From: Methylomonas sp. UP202
GTDB taxonomy: Bacteria; Pseudomonadota; Gammaproteobacteria; Methylococcales; Methylomonadaceae
Length of the DNA: 64,000 bases
Assembly (NCBI RefSeq): GCF_029910655.1
Contig: NZ_CP123898.1
Location: 1 to 64,000, forward strand
Reading direction: 5' to 3'
Positions within the stretch are counted from its first letter, which is position 1. Each line of letters opens with the position of its first letter. A program made the translations under genes and the position numbers. The notes under the pieces were generated by a model that was not told where the DNA came from, did no database searches, and saw nothing but the letters and a program-made list of their open reading frames with translations. Below, piece by piece: positions 48,915 through 57,259 of the stretch.

Positions 48915-50327
48915 ATGCTGTTTACCGCGCCGGAATTCATGTACTTGTTTCTGCCGACGATCCTGGGGTTGTGGTGGTGGTTCGTGTCGCGCAACTACGG
49001 AAAGAGCGCGCAGTGGCTCATTGTCGGCAGTTCCGTGCTGTTCTATGCGGCATGGAGCACCCAGTATGCCGCACTCCTCGTCGCCAACGCCATCTTGAAT
49101 TTCTACTGGGGCAAACGTATTGCCCGTACCCGCTCTGCCGTCTTGCTCAGACTTGGTATTCTCTACAACTTGGTTTTGCTGGCCTATTTCAAGTACGCCG
49201 ACTTTCTGATCGAGACAGCGAACGCGCTCACCGGCCACCAATGGCCTTTGTTGCAGGTGGTCTTGCCGCTTGGGATTTCGTTCTTCACCTTTCAGGCGAT
49301 TGCCTATCTGGTCGATTGCGGCAAAGGCCAGGTCGAGGATTTCGATATCGGCAGCTTTGCCTTTTCGATCTCGTTTTTCCCGCACCTGATTGCCGGTCCG
49401 ATTCTGCATTACTCGGACGTGATGCCGCAGTTGCGTCAAGGTATCCGCTTCGATCCGGAACGGATGACCAAAGGCCTGTTCTTGTTTGCAGTGGGTTTAA
49501 GCAAGAAAACCGTGATCGCCGATCGATTGGCCGGCGTCGTGGATCCGCTGTTTACCCTGAGCGATCAACTCACGCTTTGCGAAGCTTGGACAGCTGCGTT
49601 GGGTTACGGCTTGCAAATCTATTTCGACTTTTCGGGCTACTGCGACATGGCCATCGGGATCGGACTGATGTTCGGTATCGCGTTACCGCAAAACTTCAAT
49701 TCACCGTACCAAGCCGTCACGATCGCCGACTTTTGGCAACGCTGGCATATGACGCTCTCGCGTTTTCTGCGCGACTACCTCTACATCCCGCTGGGCGGTA
49801 GCCGGGAAGGCTTTGGTCGCGGATTAGCGGCCGCGGCCGTCACCATGCTGCTGGGCGGCTTATGGCACGGCGCCGCCTGGACCTTCGTCGCCTGGGGCGC
49901 GATGCACGGCGGCATGATAGCGCTTTACCGGCTATGGACCAAAACCGGGTACGCACTACCTCGTTGTCTGGCAAGCACATTGACACTGTGTGGCGTATTC
50001 CTGGCCTGGGTGCTATTCCGGGCAGACAGCATGGCCCAGGCCTTACAGATTTGGCAAGCGATGCTGGGACTCAACGGTCTGAAGATACCGGTGATGTTGG
50101 CCGGCTGGTTTGCGCCAGACACGGTTCCGATATCGGGGTTGGTCAACGGTCTGGATATGCTCGCCCTCGGCATCCTACTGGTGATTTGTCTGCGTTACCG
50201 GCATGCGCAAGCGCAACTCGACACCTTCAACCCCGGTTTCAAGGCACTAGTCGCCTTTGCCGGTTTGTTTTTCGCCGGCACTTGGTTATCAGCCGCCCAT
50301 GAAAGCTTCATCTACTGGTCGTTTTAG
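48915..50327 (+). CDS. MBOAT O-acyltransferase (AlgI-like)
   Basis: This 470-residue polytopic membrane O-acyltransferase of the AlgI/DltB branch transfers acyl groups across the membrane to a polysaccharide or other surface glycan. Typical blocks are LPLGISFFTFQAIAYLVDC, FFPHLIAGPILHYSDVMPQ, YCDMAIGIGLMFGI.LPQNF, FWQRWHMTLSRFLRDYLYIP and GGLWHGAAWTFVAWG, with the catalytic His. The start at 48915 follows AGGGGAGC. It pairs with the next gene, which overlaps its 3-prime end by 29 bases. The substrate is not evident. Confidence 0.9.
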   Translation: MLFTAPEFMYLFLPTILGLWWWFVSRNYGKSAQWLIVGSSVLFYAAWSTQYAALLVANAILNFYWGKRIARTRSAVLLRLGILYNLVLLAYFKYADFLIETANALTGHQWPLLQVVLPLGISFFTFQAIAYLVDCGKGQVEDFDIGSFAFSISFFPHLIAGPILHYSDVMPQLRQGIRFDPERMTKGLFLFAVGLSKKTVIADRLAGVVDPLFTLSDQLTLCEAWTAALGYGLQIYFDFSGYCDMAIGIGLMFGIALPQNFNSPYQAVTIADFWQRWHMTLSRFLRDYLYIPLGGSREGFGRGLAAAAVTMLLGGLWHGAAWTFVAWGAMHGGMIALYRLWTKTGYALPRCLASTLTLCGVFLAWVLFRADSMAQALQIWQAMLGLNGLKIPVMLAGWFAPDTVPISGLVNGLDMLALGILLVICLRYRHAQAQLDTFNPGFKALVAFAGLFFAGTWLSAAHESFIYWSF

Positions 50328-51336
50328 TTTTAAGCACTGTTGGCTGGCCGCGCTGGCGATATGTGTCGTGATCGGCGGCGCAATGCCGGTTTGGAACTGG
50401 GCGGTTAACCCTTATCAGATATTCGAAACGAACCAGGGGATTGCGGAACCCTACACTTCGCCGGCGACCAACGAACGTTACCTTAAAGTGCGGCATTTGC
50501 TGGGGGCGATATCGGCAAACCGTGAAAAACCAGCGATCGACTGCTTATTGGTCGGTTCATCGGTGATGGGGCTACTGGACCCGCGGTTGTTCAAAACGTA
50601 CTTTCCGGACAGCCAGTGCTACAACCTGGCTTTTCTAGCGGGCCGGCCTGGGGAAATCCTGGCCACGCTACAAGCCTTGATCGCGCATGGACTGCCCATT
50701 CGCCGTGTCGTGTACGGACTGGAGCCGTTTGCGTTTTCCGATCCGGTCAGCGAGGGACCGGCCAATCGCCTGCATCCGATCGTGACCGGCGAATCCCGCT
50801 GGAAATTCTATCTGGACTACTTGTTCGAACCGAGCCTGGGGGATGGCATCGGCACTCTGTTCGACGCGCTTAACCGTACCGTGTCCGTGCGATACCACGT
50901 CGATGAAGACGGCCGTTACGAGCTGGTTCGTTACGACAAGGCGATACGGACGGATGAAGCGCAATACGTGCAGCAGACGTTTGAGCAGGGGAAGGGGCCG
51001 AAAGCGGTTTCGCCGTGGATAAACACGCGATTTGGCGAGTTTGAATCCATAGTGGCGTTCTTAAACAGTCAACAAATCGACGCGCATTATTATTTAAATC
51101 CTTTACACCCGAGTATTGCGGCGATCTATGGCGACTCAGGGCTTCAGTATTTTAAAACCAAGATTTATAGTATTGCCGGTGAAAAATATATTCCAGACTG
51201 TGCATCATTATTGAAACAAAACGCGAATTACCGGTTTTACGATTACAAGCACTTTCGAACGTCGGAATCGCAGTCCGTATTGGACTGTGCTTTGGGCATG
51301 CGCTCAAGGCAAGTACGACTACATGTCGACAAATGA
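50299..51336 (+). CDS. Membrane-anchored SGNH-like partner of the MBOAT protein
   Basis: This 345-residue protein has one N-terminal membrane segment (LAALAICVVIGGAMPVWNWAV) and a periplasmic domain with CLLVGSSVMGLLDPRLF, fitting the GxSx block of SGNH/DltD/AlgJ-type acyltransferase partners, and YYLNPLHPSIAAIYGDSG with a possible His. Such proteins take the acyl group from the MBOAT partner to the glycan. The start at 50299 lies inside the upstream gene. GC content falls near the 3-prime end. Confidence 0.7.
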   Translation: MKASSTGRFSFKHCWLAALAICVVIGGAMPVWNWAVNPYQIFETNQGIAEPYTSPATNERYLKVRHLLGAISANREKPAIDCLLVGSSVMGLLDPRLFKTYFPDSQCYNLAFLAGRPGEILATLQALIAHGLPIRRVVYGLEPFAFSDPVSEGPANRLHPIVTGESRWKFYLDYLFEPSLGDGIGTLFDALNRTVSVRYHVDEDGRYELVRYDKAIRTDEAQYVQQTFEQGKGPKAVSPWINTRFGEFESIVAFLNSQQIDAHYYLNPLHPSIAAIYGDSGLQYFKTKIYSIAGEKYIPDCASLLKQNANYRFYDYKHFRTSESQSVLDCALGMRSRQVRLHVDK

Positions 51337-51490
51337 TCGACACAGGAAATGCAATGGCTGATCCATCAAGCCGCTATCGACTGAAACACGACTAGCGATA
51401 GACAGCAAGCCAACAACCTCTAGACAGTCTGTTGCATTAATAGAGATTGACCGTAGACTCGTTCGTACAATTAAAGATTATTAAACCACC

Positions 51491-52351
51491 ATGATGACTC
51501 TATTATTATTGATTGCTGCCATTAATTTATTATCGATTTTTATGGCTAAAAGCGGACTATTCGTCGCGAATTTACCGAATGTTAAAATGATTCGAAAGAA
51601 TCTGTTGTTGCCGTTAGAGGACAGGGAACAACGATTTTTATCATTTAGAGACAATCTAATAATCGAACGAAAGCGATTTTCTGAAAAGCACTTATCCATC
51701 GATACGCAAAAAAACAAACCAGTCGTTTTTTTTGATAGCAAAGCGCTGGATACTTTATATATCGTTTTGATGATAATTTTGTTGAGTGTGATACGTTGGC
51801 CGGCTAGCATTAACATGGAAAATATAATACTAGGTGGATTGTGGTTTTTAGCGGTGAGAGTAATAGTAATTAAATTATCGACGTATTTTGCGAATGCTGT
51901 ATGGCATACGATCATCGCCCACAATAAATATGCGTTAGCCATCTCAGGAATGTATTTTATTGTGATTGCGAGTGTATTGGTATTAGTGAGTGCACTTATT
52001 TTCCATAATGTATTACTAGTGCCAGTATCGATCGCAGGCTTTTTGCATCAAAACGAATGTGCCGATTGTGTAATGTACACAGGCATATTCGAGGTTTTGT
52101 TAATCTATCTTTATTTGCTGGTTCTGATTCCGGCGATTGAGATCCACCGGCTATGTATTAAAGCGATTAATCTTGGTTTAATGGGGTGGGAGGCGATTAA
52201 TGGCAATATTTGGTTTCATCTATTAGAAAGCGATCAACGCCGAGGCGATGTAAATGCACTGGATTGTGCGATCTATTTGGTTTATCAACGACGATTAATA
52301 TATATGCAAACGTATGGATGGTATTTGTTGTTTGCGATATATACTGTCTAA
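51491..52351 (+). CDS. Unknown AT-rich membrane protein
   Basis: This 286-residue protein has about five membrane segments (LLLLIAAINLLSIFMA, LYIVLMIILLSVI, YFIVIASVLVLVSALIF, VLLIYLYLLVLIPAI and a short C-terminal one). It is markedly AT-rich compared with the transfer genes, suggesting separate acquisition. ECADCVMYTG has a CxxC. No family is recognised and no operon partner is evident. Confidence 0.6.
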   Translation: MMTLLLLIAAINLLSIFMAKSGLFVANLPNVKMIRKNLLLPLEDREQRFLSFRDNLIIERKRFSEKHLSIDTQKNKPVVFFDSKALDTLYIVLMIILLSVIRWPASINMENIILGGLWFLAVRVIVIKLSTYFANAVWHTIIAHNKYALAISGMYFIVIASVLVLVSALIFHNVLLVPVSIAGFLHQNECADCVMYTGIFEVLLIYLYLLVLIPAIEIHRLCIKAINLGLMGWEAINGNIWFHLLESDQRRGDVNALDCAIYLVYQRRLIYMQTYGWYLLFAIYTV

Positions 52352-52399
52352 TGTCAGTCCGAACGATTTTGAACGAATTGTTAGGTTGCAGAGGTGATT

Positions 52400-52780
52400 A
52401 TGAGGATTCAGTCAGGATGTAAGGCGAGAATAATAAATAGCAGAGTAGGCAATAACGGGCGTATCGTCACTGTAATACGCAAGATAGGTCACGTTGCTGG
52501 TTTCACTAAAAGGCATGGTGGCAGATGGGAAGTGGATATTGAGCTTAAAGTTTCGGATGGCTATTGTTGCAATCACGTAGGCGAACTTCAGCTTGAAAGG
52601 ATTGACAACTATGACGGCAACAAAGTCGTTAGCTGGGAATCTCTGCAAGACATTTGGGTTCCTGAAGCAGAGTGCGTTGAGCGTGATGTTAGGTGCCGCT
52701 GGAAGATGCCGCTAAATACGTTGATTCACTACAATACCAAAAAGCTAAAAATGGTTTGTGCTTCGGTATTGTTACTGTAA
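52400..52780 (+). CDS. Small KOW-like domain protein of unknown function
   Basis: This protein of about 126 residues starts at ATG 52400, with AGAGG upstream; a GTG at 52394 is in frame. The start QSGCKARIINSRVGNNGRIVT resembles a KOW-type small beta-barrel. The middle (WEVDIELKVSDGYCCNHVGEL) continues a beta-rich pattern. Proteins with this N-terminus occur as orphans in proteobacterial accessory regions. It ends just before an IS5-family element. Confidence 0.55.
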   Translation: MRIQSGCKARIINSRVGNNGRIVTVIRKIGHVAGFTKRHGGRWEVDIELKVSDGYCCNHVGELQLERIDNYDGNKVVSWESLQDIWVPEAECVERDVRCRWKMPLNTLIHYNTKKLKMVCASVLLL

Positions 52781-52816
52781 GTAGGGTTAGCACTGGCATA
52801 TTCGAGGTTCTGTTAA

Positions 52817-54020
52817 GGAACCTCTGATTAATTCCCCAAAACAGCAAGCGGTATAATATTCCAACGAAATCGCGGTAGAGACGACACCTATGGACCAGCC
52901 CCAACAACTCAGTTTTGCCGATGCCGAATACGCCAACAAAGGTAAAGTCACCCGGCGCGAGAAGTTTCTCGACCAGCTCGAAGGCTTATTGCCGTGGTCG
53001 CTGATGGTGGCGGTGATCGAGCCGCATTATGCGTCTGGTAAAGGACGCGGGCGCAAGCCGTTTCCCTTGAATGCCATGCTACACGTGCATGTCGCGCAGA
53101 TTGTCTACAACTATTCCGATCCTGGAATGGAAGATGCGCTCTACGAGATTGAATCGCTACGGCGCTTTTGCGGTATCCGCCTGGAAGCCGTGCCGGATGA
53201 AAGCACGATTTTGCAGTTCCGGCACCTGTTGGAAGCACACGGGCTCACCGAGCAGATCTTTCAGGCGATCAACCAAACCTTGGGAGAGCGAGGGCTGTTT
53301 TTATAAAGCCGGCACCATCGTCGATGCCAGCCTGATTGCCGCACCGACCTCGACCAAAAACCAAGACAAAGCGCGCGATCCCGAGATGCATGCCAGCAAG
53401 AAAGGCAATCAATGGTTTTTCGGCAGCAAATTCCACATCGGCGTCGATAGCGAAACCGGCTTAGTGCATAGCCTCAAAGTCACCTCGGGCAACGTCAGCG
53501 ACATAGTAGAAGCCGCCTCTTTGCTACACGGCGAAGAACAGTTCGTCCACGGCGATGCCGGTTATCAAGGTTTGGATAAACGCCCCGAGATGTCCAGCGA
53601 CAACCCGCCAGACTGCGTGATCGCGATGCGTCCAGGCAAGCTGACCAAGCTCGCGAAAGACGAGAGCGAACAGGCCCAGCGCCTTCGCCAAGCCGCGCGG
53701 GAACTGGCCAGTCGCCGCGCCAAGGTCGAACACGTCTTTCGGGATATTAAAATTCGGTTTGGTTATGCCAAGAACCGCTATCGCGGCTTGGCTAAAAACG
53801 CCGCCCGACTGACCTTTTTGACGGCCATTGCCAATGTCATTCGCGGGGATGCGTATGAACGTCGCAGCCTCATTGCGTCTGAAATTTAAAAATAAGCCCG
53901 GAAAAAGGGCTATGGTGGCGCAAAACGGGCTGAATTGGTGAAAAAAACGGTCGATGATTGAATTTTAAAACCGCTCTTTGGAGCGACTGGCTTTTAAAAC
54001 GGCTGTTTTTCAGAGATTCC
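52817..54020 (+). mobile_element. IS5-family insertion sequence (left copy)
   Basis: The ends are imperfect inverted repeats: GGAACCTCTGATTAA at 52817 and, on the minus strand from 54020, GGAATCTCTGAAAAA. Flanking TTAA (left) and CTAA (right) both fit the YTAR target of IS5-type elements but are not identical. It contains one frameshifted transposase gene. Confidence 0.7.
52890..53889 (+). pseudogene. IS5-family transposase with single-base frameshift
   Basis: The first part (MDQPQQLSFADAEYANKG to QTLGERGLFL, 138 codons) ends at a TAA at 53304. The rest continues in another frame from YKAGTIVDASLIAAPTSTKN to the C-terminal ...VEHVFRDIKIRFGY. The frames meet at a run of five T (53297-53301); four would restore the frame. 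All DDE blocks remain: TIVDAS (first D), GDAGYQG (second D) and the C-terminal HVFRDIK with E. It could be a disabled element or one using slippage at the T-run. Confidence 0.78.
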
Positions 54021-54050
54021 CTAAATCATTAAAACAGGAGTAGTAATAAT

Positions 54051-54170
54051 ATGCGACAATTTAATTTAAAATTTTTGGAAAATATTTTAATAGCGGCCAA
54101 CGACTTTTTATATAATAACTTTATGACATTGGCGATTATTGAAATAATCTTATGTGTATTGTTCGTTTAG
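54051..54170 (+). CDS. Short membrane peptide, 39 residues
   Basis: An ATG at 54051 with AGGAG at 54036-54040 opens a 39-residue frame to TAG at 54168. The product is amphipathic at first (FNLKFLENILIAANDF) and then hydrophobic (FMTLAIIEIILCVLFV), a single membrane span. It sits right after the IS5 element. No family is recognised; it is small enough that chance is possible. Confidence 0.4.
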   Translation: MRQFNLKFLENILIAANDFLYNNFMTLAIIEIILCVLFV

Positions 54171-54198
54171 AATGATAATTAACTTCCCGGAGACGCCT

Positions 54199-54477
54199 AT
54201 GCCTTTTGTTATCAGTCAACCTTATTTTTTATATATCGGGTGTATAATTCTGTATATTATTGGGATACTGAGTTTGCTTAAAGGAGAGTCACTATCTAGT
54301 ATTTCGCGCTGGATATCGTTGTCGCCACAAGATGCGTTTTCTTGTTTGACTTATGCTAATCCAATCTTTTGGGCGTGCGCATGGCCGATTTTGGCTACCA
54401 TTAATCTAGTATCAGGTATTTTTGGATTGATTGCTTTATGGATTTCTGTGGAGTATGTTTTGATTAGTCAGAAGTGA
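54199..54477 (+). CDS. Small membrane protein, 92 residues
   Basis: The ATG at 54199 has GGAG at 54189-54192. Two or three membrane segments are visible (FLYIGCIILYIIGILSLL, AWPILATINLVSGIFGLIALWI). AT-rich like its neighbours. The 3-prime end overlaps the convergent SRAP gene by 10 bases. Function unknown. Confidence 0.55.
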   Translation: MPFVISQPYFLYIGCIILYIIGILSLLKGESLSSISRWISLSPQDAFSCLTYANPIFWACAWPILATINLVSGIFGLIALWISVEYVLISQK

Positions 54478-55187
54478 TTCTTTATCGAAAGAAATGCCAA
54501 GTATATCAATGGAACCAGGTTGCGTATTATATAAGGCTCAATACATTTTGCATCATCATGCTGGGGTTTATTAACCCAATCGCTAACCGCTGTCAGCGTG
54601 ATGTCGGCATAAGCATCGTTTTCGAGTAACGACAATACCGCGTCGGCCCCGGCGGCTTTGTCCAACCAAGCATGATATTGATCGGGCGGAATAATCACCG
54701 GCATGCGTTCGTGAACGGTTTGCATCCGGACGTTGGCGGCGGTGGTAATGATGGTGCAGGAATACAAAGCCTCCGGACCTGATTGCCACTGCTCCCACAG
54801 TCCGGCAAAGGCGAACAAGCCGCGATCGGCGCGATGTATGTGAAAAGCTTGCTTGCCGTCAGCGCGCTGTTGCCATTCGTAATAGCCGTCGGCGGGAATC
54901 AAACACCGTTGGTGTTTTACGGCTTCCCGAAAGGCCGGCTTTTCAGTGAGGGTCTCCCGGCGGGCGTTGCTCAATTTCCAGCCGATCTTGCGATCCTTGG
55001 CCCAAGGCGGTACCAAACCCCACCACAAATTCACGGCTTTGCGCGTCCCGTCGGCGCGCTCGACGATATTCAGAATTTTCTGGCCGGGCGGAATGTTATA
55101 ACGGGGTTGCGTGCGAATCGACTTCAGCACCTGGAAATGCTCGGCTAGTGCTCCGCTGGTTGCGGTCAAGCTGTAACGGCCACACAT
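54468..55187 (-). CDS. SRAP (YedK/HMCES) abasic-site protein
   Basis: This 239-residue SRAP-family protein begins MCGRYS, so after Met removal Cys2 is the nucleophile that forms a thiazolidine crosslink with abasic sites in single-stranded DNA. RYNIPPGQ, GLVPPWAKD, NARRETLTEKPAFREA, RCLIPADGYYEW (catalytic Glu), HERMPVIIP (His) are all present. I used the ATG at 55187 because Cys2 must be N-terminal. It protects ssDNA, fitting conjugation. A GAAC-N7-GAAC element lies between it and umuD. The last 20 residues look like an extension. Confidence 0.9.
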   Translation of the reverse strand: MCGRYSLTATSGALAEHFQVLKSIRTQPRYNIPPGQKILNIVERADGTRKAVNLWWGLVPPWAKDRKIGWKLSNARRETLTEKPAFREAVKHQRCLIPADGYYEWQQRADGKQAFHIHRADRGLFAFAGLWEQWQSGPEALYSCTIITTAANVRMQTVHERMPVIIPPDQYHAWLDKAAGADAVLSLLENDAYADITLTAVSDWVNKPQHDDAKCIEPYIIRNLVPLIYLAFLSIKNHF

Positions 55188-55212
55188 GGGAATAGGCTCT
55201 GCAACAAGGTGA

Positions 55213-55227
55213 GAACAAATATAGAAC
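55213..55227. promoter_or_regulatory. GTTC-N7-GTTC element between SRAP and umuD
   Basis: GAAC (55213-55216), seven bases, GAAC (55224-55227): on the minus strand this is GTTC-N7-GTTC, the LexA box known from Alphaproteobacteria. It lies in the divergent region between two SOS-type genes. No gammaproteobacterial CTGT-N8-ACAG box is seen here. Confidence 0.4.
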
Positions 55228-55278
55228 AATTCCGGTTTCGACGGTAGACTATCCGCCCCTTGTCTCCGTCAGCTTGCC

Positions 55279-55764
55279 ATGATGTCCCATTCGTCTGTTC
55301 CATTCAAACCCGCTATCGCCGCTGATCCAGTCTCGGCGGCTCCGTTGGGGTTCTTTCGACCCAAGCGATGGTTGTCGGCGCTATGCTTGCCGCTGTTCGC
55401 CGGCAAGGTATCGGCGGGCTTCCCGTCGCCGGCGGCCGATTACGTCGATAAAACCCTCGATCTGAACGAGCTGTTGATCCAAAAACCGGCGGCGACCTTC
55501 TTTGTGCGGGCTCAAGGCGACTCGATGCTCGGTGCCGGCATTCATCCCAATGACATTCTGGTAGTGGATCGCTCCGTGGAACCGGTGTCGGGTAAGATTG
55601 TGATCTGCGCGTTGAACGGCGAGCTGACGGTTAAACGTCTGGTTTTCGAACAAGAACACTGGCGGTTGTGCGCCGAGAATCCGGATTACCCCGATTTGAT
55701 CCTGTCGGACGAACTAGAGCTGGTGATTTGGGGAGTAGTCACCAGCGTCATTCATCCGGTTTGA
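55279..55764 (+). CDS. umuD: UmuD-like S24 peptidase
   Basis: This 161-residue LexA/UmuD-family protein has a self-cleavage site that should be Ala-Gly in KVSAGFPSPA near residues 46-47. The catalytic Ser is in RAQGDSMLGAG (about 81) and Lys in ELTVKRLVF (about 118). After RecA-stimulated cleavage it would serve DNA polymerase V. The second Met (55282) is an alternative start. It ends one base before the umuC fragment, forming the usual pair. Confidence 0.88.
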   Translation: MMSHSSVPFKPAIAADPVSAAPLGFFRPKRWLSALCLPLFAGKVSAGFPSPAADYVDKTLDLNELLIQKPAATFFVRAQGDSMLGAGIHPNDILVVDRSVEPVSGKIVICALNGELTVKRLVFEQEHWRLCAENPDYPDLILSDELELVIWGVVTSVIHPV

Positions 55765-55765
55765 G

Positions 55766-56038
55766 ATGACGGCGGCGAACCACTCCAAACTGATCGCCCT
55801 GGTCGATTGCAATAATTTCTATGTCTCCTGCGAGCGCGTATTTCGACCCAATTTAATCGGGCGGCCGGTGGCGGTGCTCAGCAACAACGACGGCTGCATT
55901 GTCGCCCGCAGTAACGAAGTCAAAGCCCTGGGCATTAAAATGGGCGTGCCGGTGTTTCAAGTGCGTGACCTCATTGACCGGCATCGGATTCAACTGTGTT
56001 CTTCCAATTACAGCCTGTACGCCGTTATGTGGAATTAA
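55766..56038 (+). pseudogene. umuC: Truncated umuC (polymerase V N-terminus only)
   Basis: The 90-residue frame starts like UmuC: LIALVDCNNFYVSCERVFRP with the first catalytic Asp, then GRPVAVLSNNDGCIVARSNE and GIKMGVPVFQVRDLI, ending CSSNYSLYAVMWN. UmuC has about 420 residues, so the palm, thumb and clamp-binding parts are gone. Homology stops after SNYSLYA, near 56022, and unrelated AT-rich DNA follows. The product cannot be a polymerase. The IS at 56375 lies 350 bp away, so truncation happened by another route or an earlier insertion. Confidence 0.85.
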
Positions 56039-56374
56039 AATGCAAGCTATTTTTGATGATTTATCTGGTACCACAATCAATGAAATATTTCACGGCTGTG
56101 GCCGTAGTAAAAATCCCATATTTTGAATGCCAAGGTACGGCCAACTGCTGCCTTTGATACCTTAACACTGAATGTCTGAAATGAAATGTATGCCGGATTT
56201 TCTAACACGTCCGAGCGGACAATAAACAACGTGAATGACAGGAGAGATAGGCTAATAATGAAAATAGCTACCATGGGTAAGATGCAACGAAAGCTGTTAC
56301 GCCAATAAATCTGGAAGTTACTATTCATCAATTAAACGGCTAAAAAACTTAGCCTCGTTGGTCAGTTTATAATA
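56039..56374. other. AT-rich stretch, possible small membrane ORF on minus strand
   Basis: A minus-strand frame at 56077-56331 (84 codons) contains a hydrophobic span (CILPMVAIFIISLSLLSFTL) but has no clear ribosome-binding site or family. Nothing else is recognised between the umuC fragment and the IS. Confidence 0.35.
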
Positions 56375-57227
56375 GGGGCTGTTGCCGTTTTACATGGGCA
56401 ACCATATAAAAGCGCAAGCCAGAGCGATGACGCTTTCAAAATTGCGTTTCAGTTTGTCATACCGCGTCGCGATGGCTCTGAAATGTTTCAGTCTCGCAAA
56501 CACATTTTCAACCAGGTGGCGATATTTGTAGAGGCACCAATCCACAGCATCGTTGCCAATGGTTGAATTCTGCTTTCTTGGAATGATTGGCTCAGCACCT
56601 TTCTCTCGAATTTGAATCCGTAAGGGTTCGCTGTCATAGCCTTTGTCAGCAATCATATAGTTAGCCAAGGGAAGCTTCGCCACTAATTCCGGTGCTTCTT
56701 TACAATCGTGGACTTCGCCGCCCGTGACCGAGAAATGAATGGGCAGCCCGCAGGCATCCACGGCCATATGGATTTTGGTGGTGTTACCCGCTACCGATTT
56801 TCCGATCGCCGTTTCCCGTTCATGGGCTGCGCCGCTACTATGTTGATGCGCTTTCACAATACTGCCATCAATGAATGTCCACTCCAAATCCGGATCCACA
56901 ACCAGCTCCTGAAAGATGCCCATCAGTTTTTCTTGAAGCGACCAGGCATTGAATCGCTTATACACGGCATTCCACTTGCCAAACGTTGCCGGCAGATCTC
57001 GCCAAGGACAGCCGATTCGCATGCGATAAAAAATACCTTCTACCGTTTGCCGAAGCGTCGGCTTGTCGTAAATCCTCACGCTCAACAGGATGGCTTTGAA
57101 TTTATTCCAGTATTCATCCGTAAACATTTGTCGCGGCATAGTTTGCTTGTCTTTTGATTGAAAAGCTCAATCAATGAGGCAGAGTAGCTCAATTTCAAGG
57201 TTATCGATCCAAAATGGCAACAGCCCC
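56375..57227 (-). mobile_element. IS5-family insertion sequence (right copy)
   Basis: The ends are inverted repeats GGGGCTGTTGCC at 56375 and its complement ending at 57227, followed by TTTT-rich inner sequence on both sides. Both ends are flanked by TA, a likely short target duplication. It contains one intact transposase gene on the minus strand and differs from the IS5-family element at 52.8 kb. Confidence 0.8.
56390..57139 (-). CDS. IS5-family transposase (IS1031/IS427-like), intact
   Basis: This 249-residue DDE transposase has an N-terminal DUF4096-type domain (VRIYDKPTLRQTVEGIFYRM, GCPWRDLPATFGKWNAVYKR), then the DDE core: FIDGSIVKAHQHS (first D), MIADKGYDSEPL (second D) and LVENVFARLKHFRAIATRYD with E. 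It appears complete and in one frame. The inverted repeats lie 15 bp and 88 bp from its ends. Probably active or recently active. Confidence 0.88.
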   Translation of the reverse strand: MPRQMFTDEYWNKFKAILLSVRIYDKPTLRQTVEGIFYRMRIGCPWRDLPATFGKWNAVYKRFNAWSLQEKLMGIFQELVVDPDLEWTFIDGSIVKAHQHSSGAAHERETAIGKSVAGNTTKIHMAVDACGLPIHFSVTGGEVHDCKEAPELVAKLPLANYMIADKGYDSEPLRIQIREKGAEPIIPRKQNSTIGNDAVDWCLYKYRHLVENVFARLKHFRAIATRYDKLKRNFESVIALACAFIWLPM

Positions 57228-57259
57228 TAGTCATTAATGCCTCAATTATTTTAACGGTA

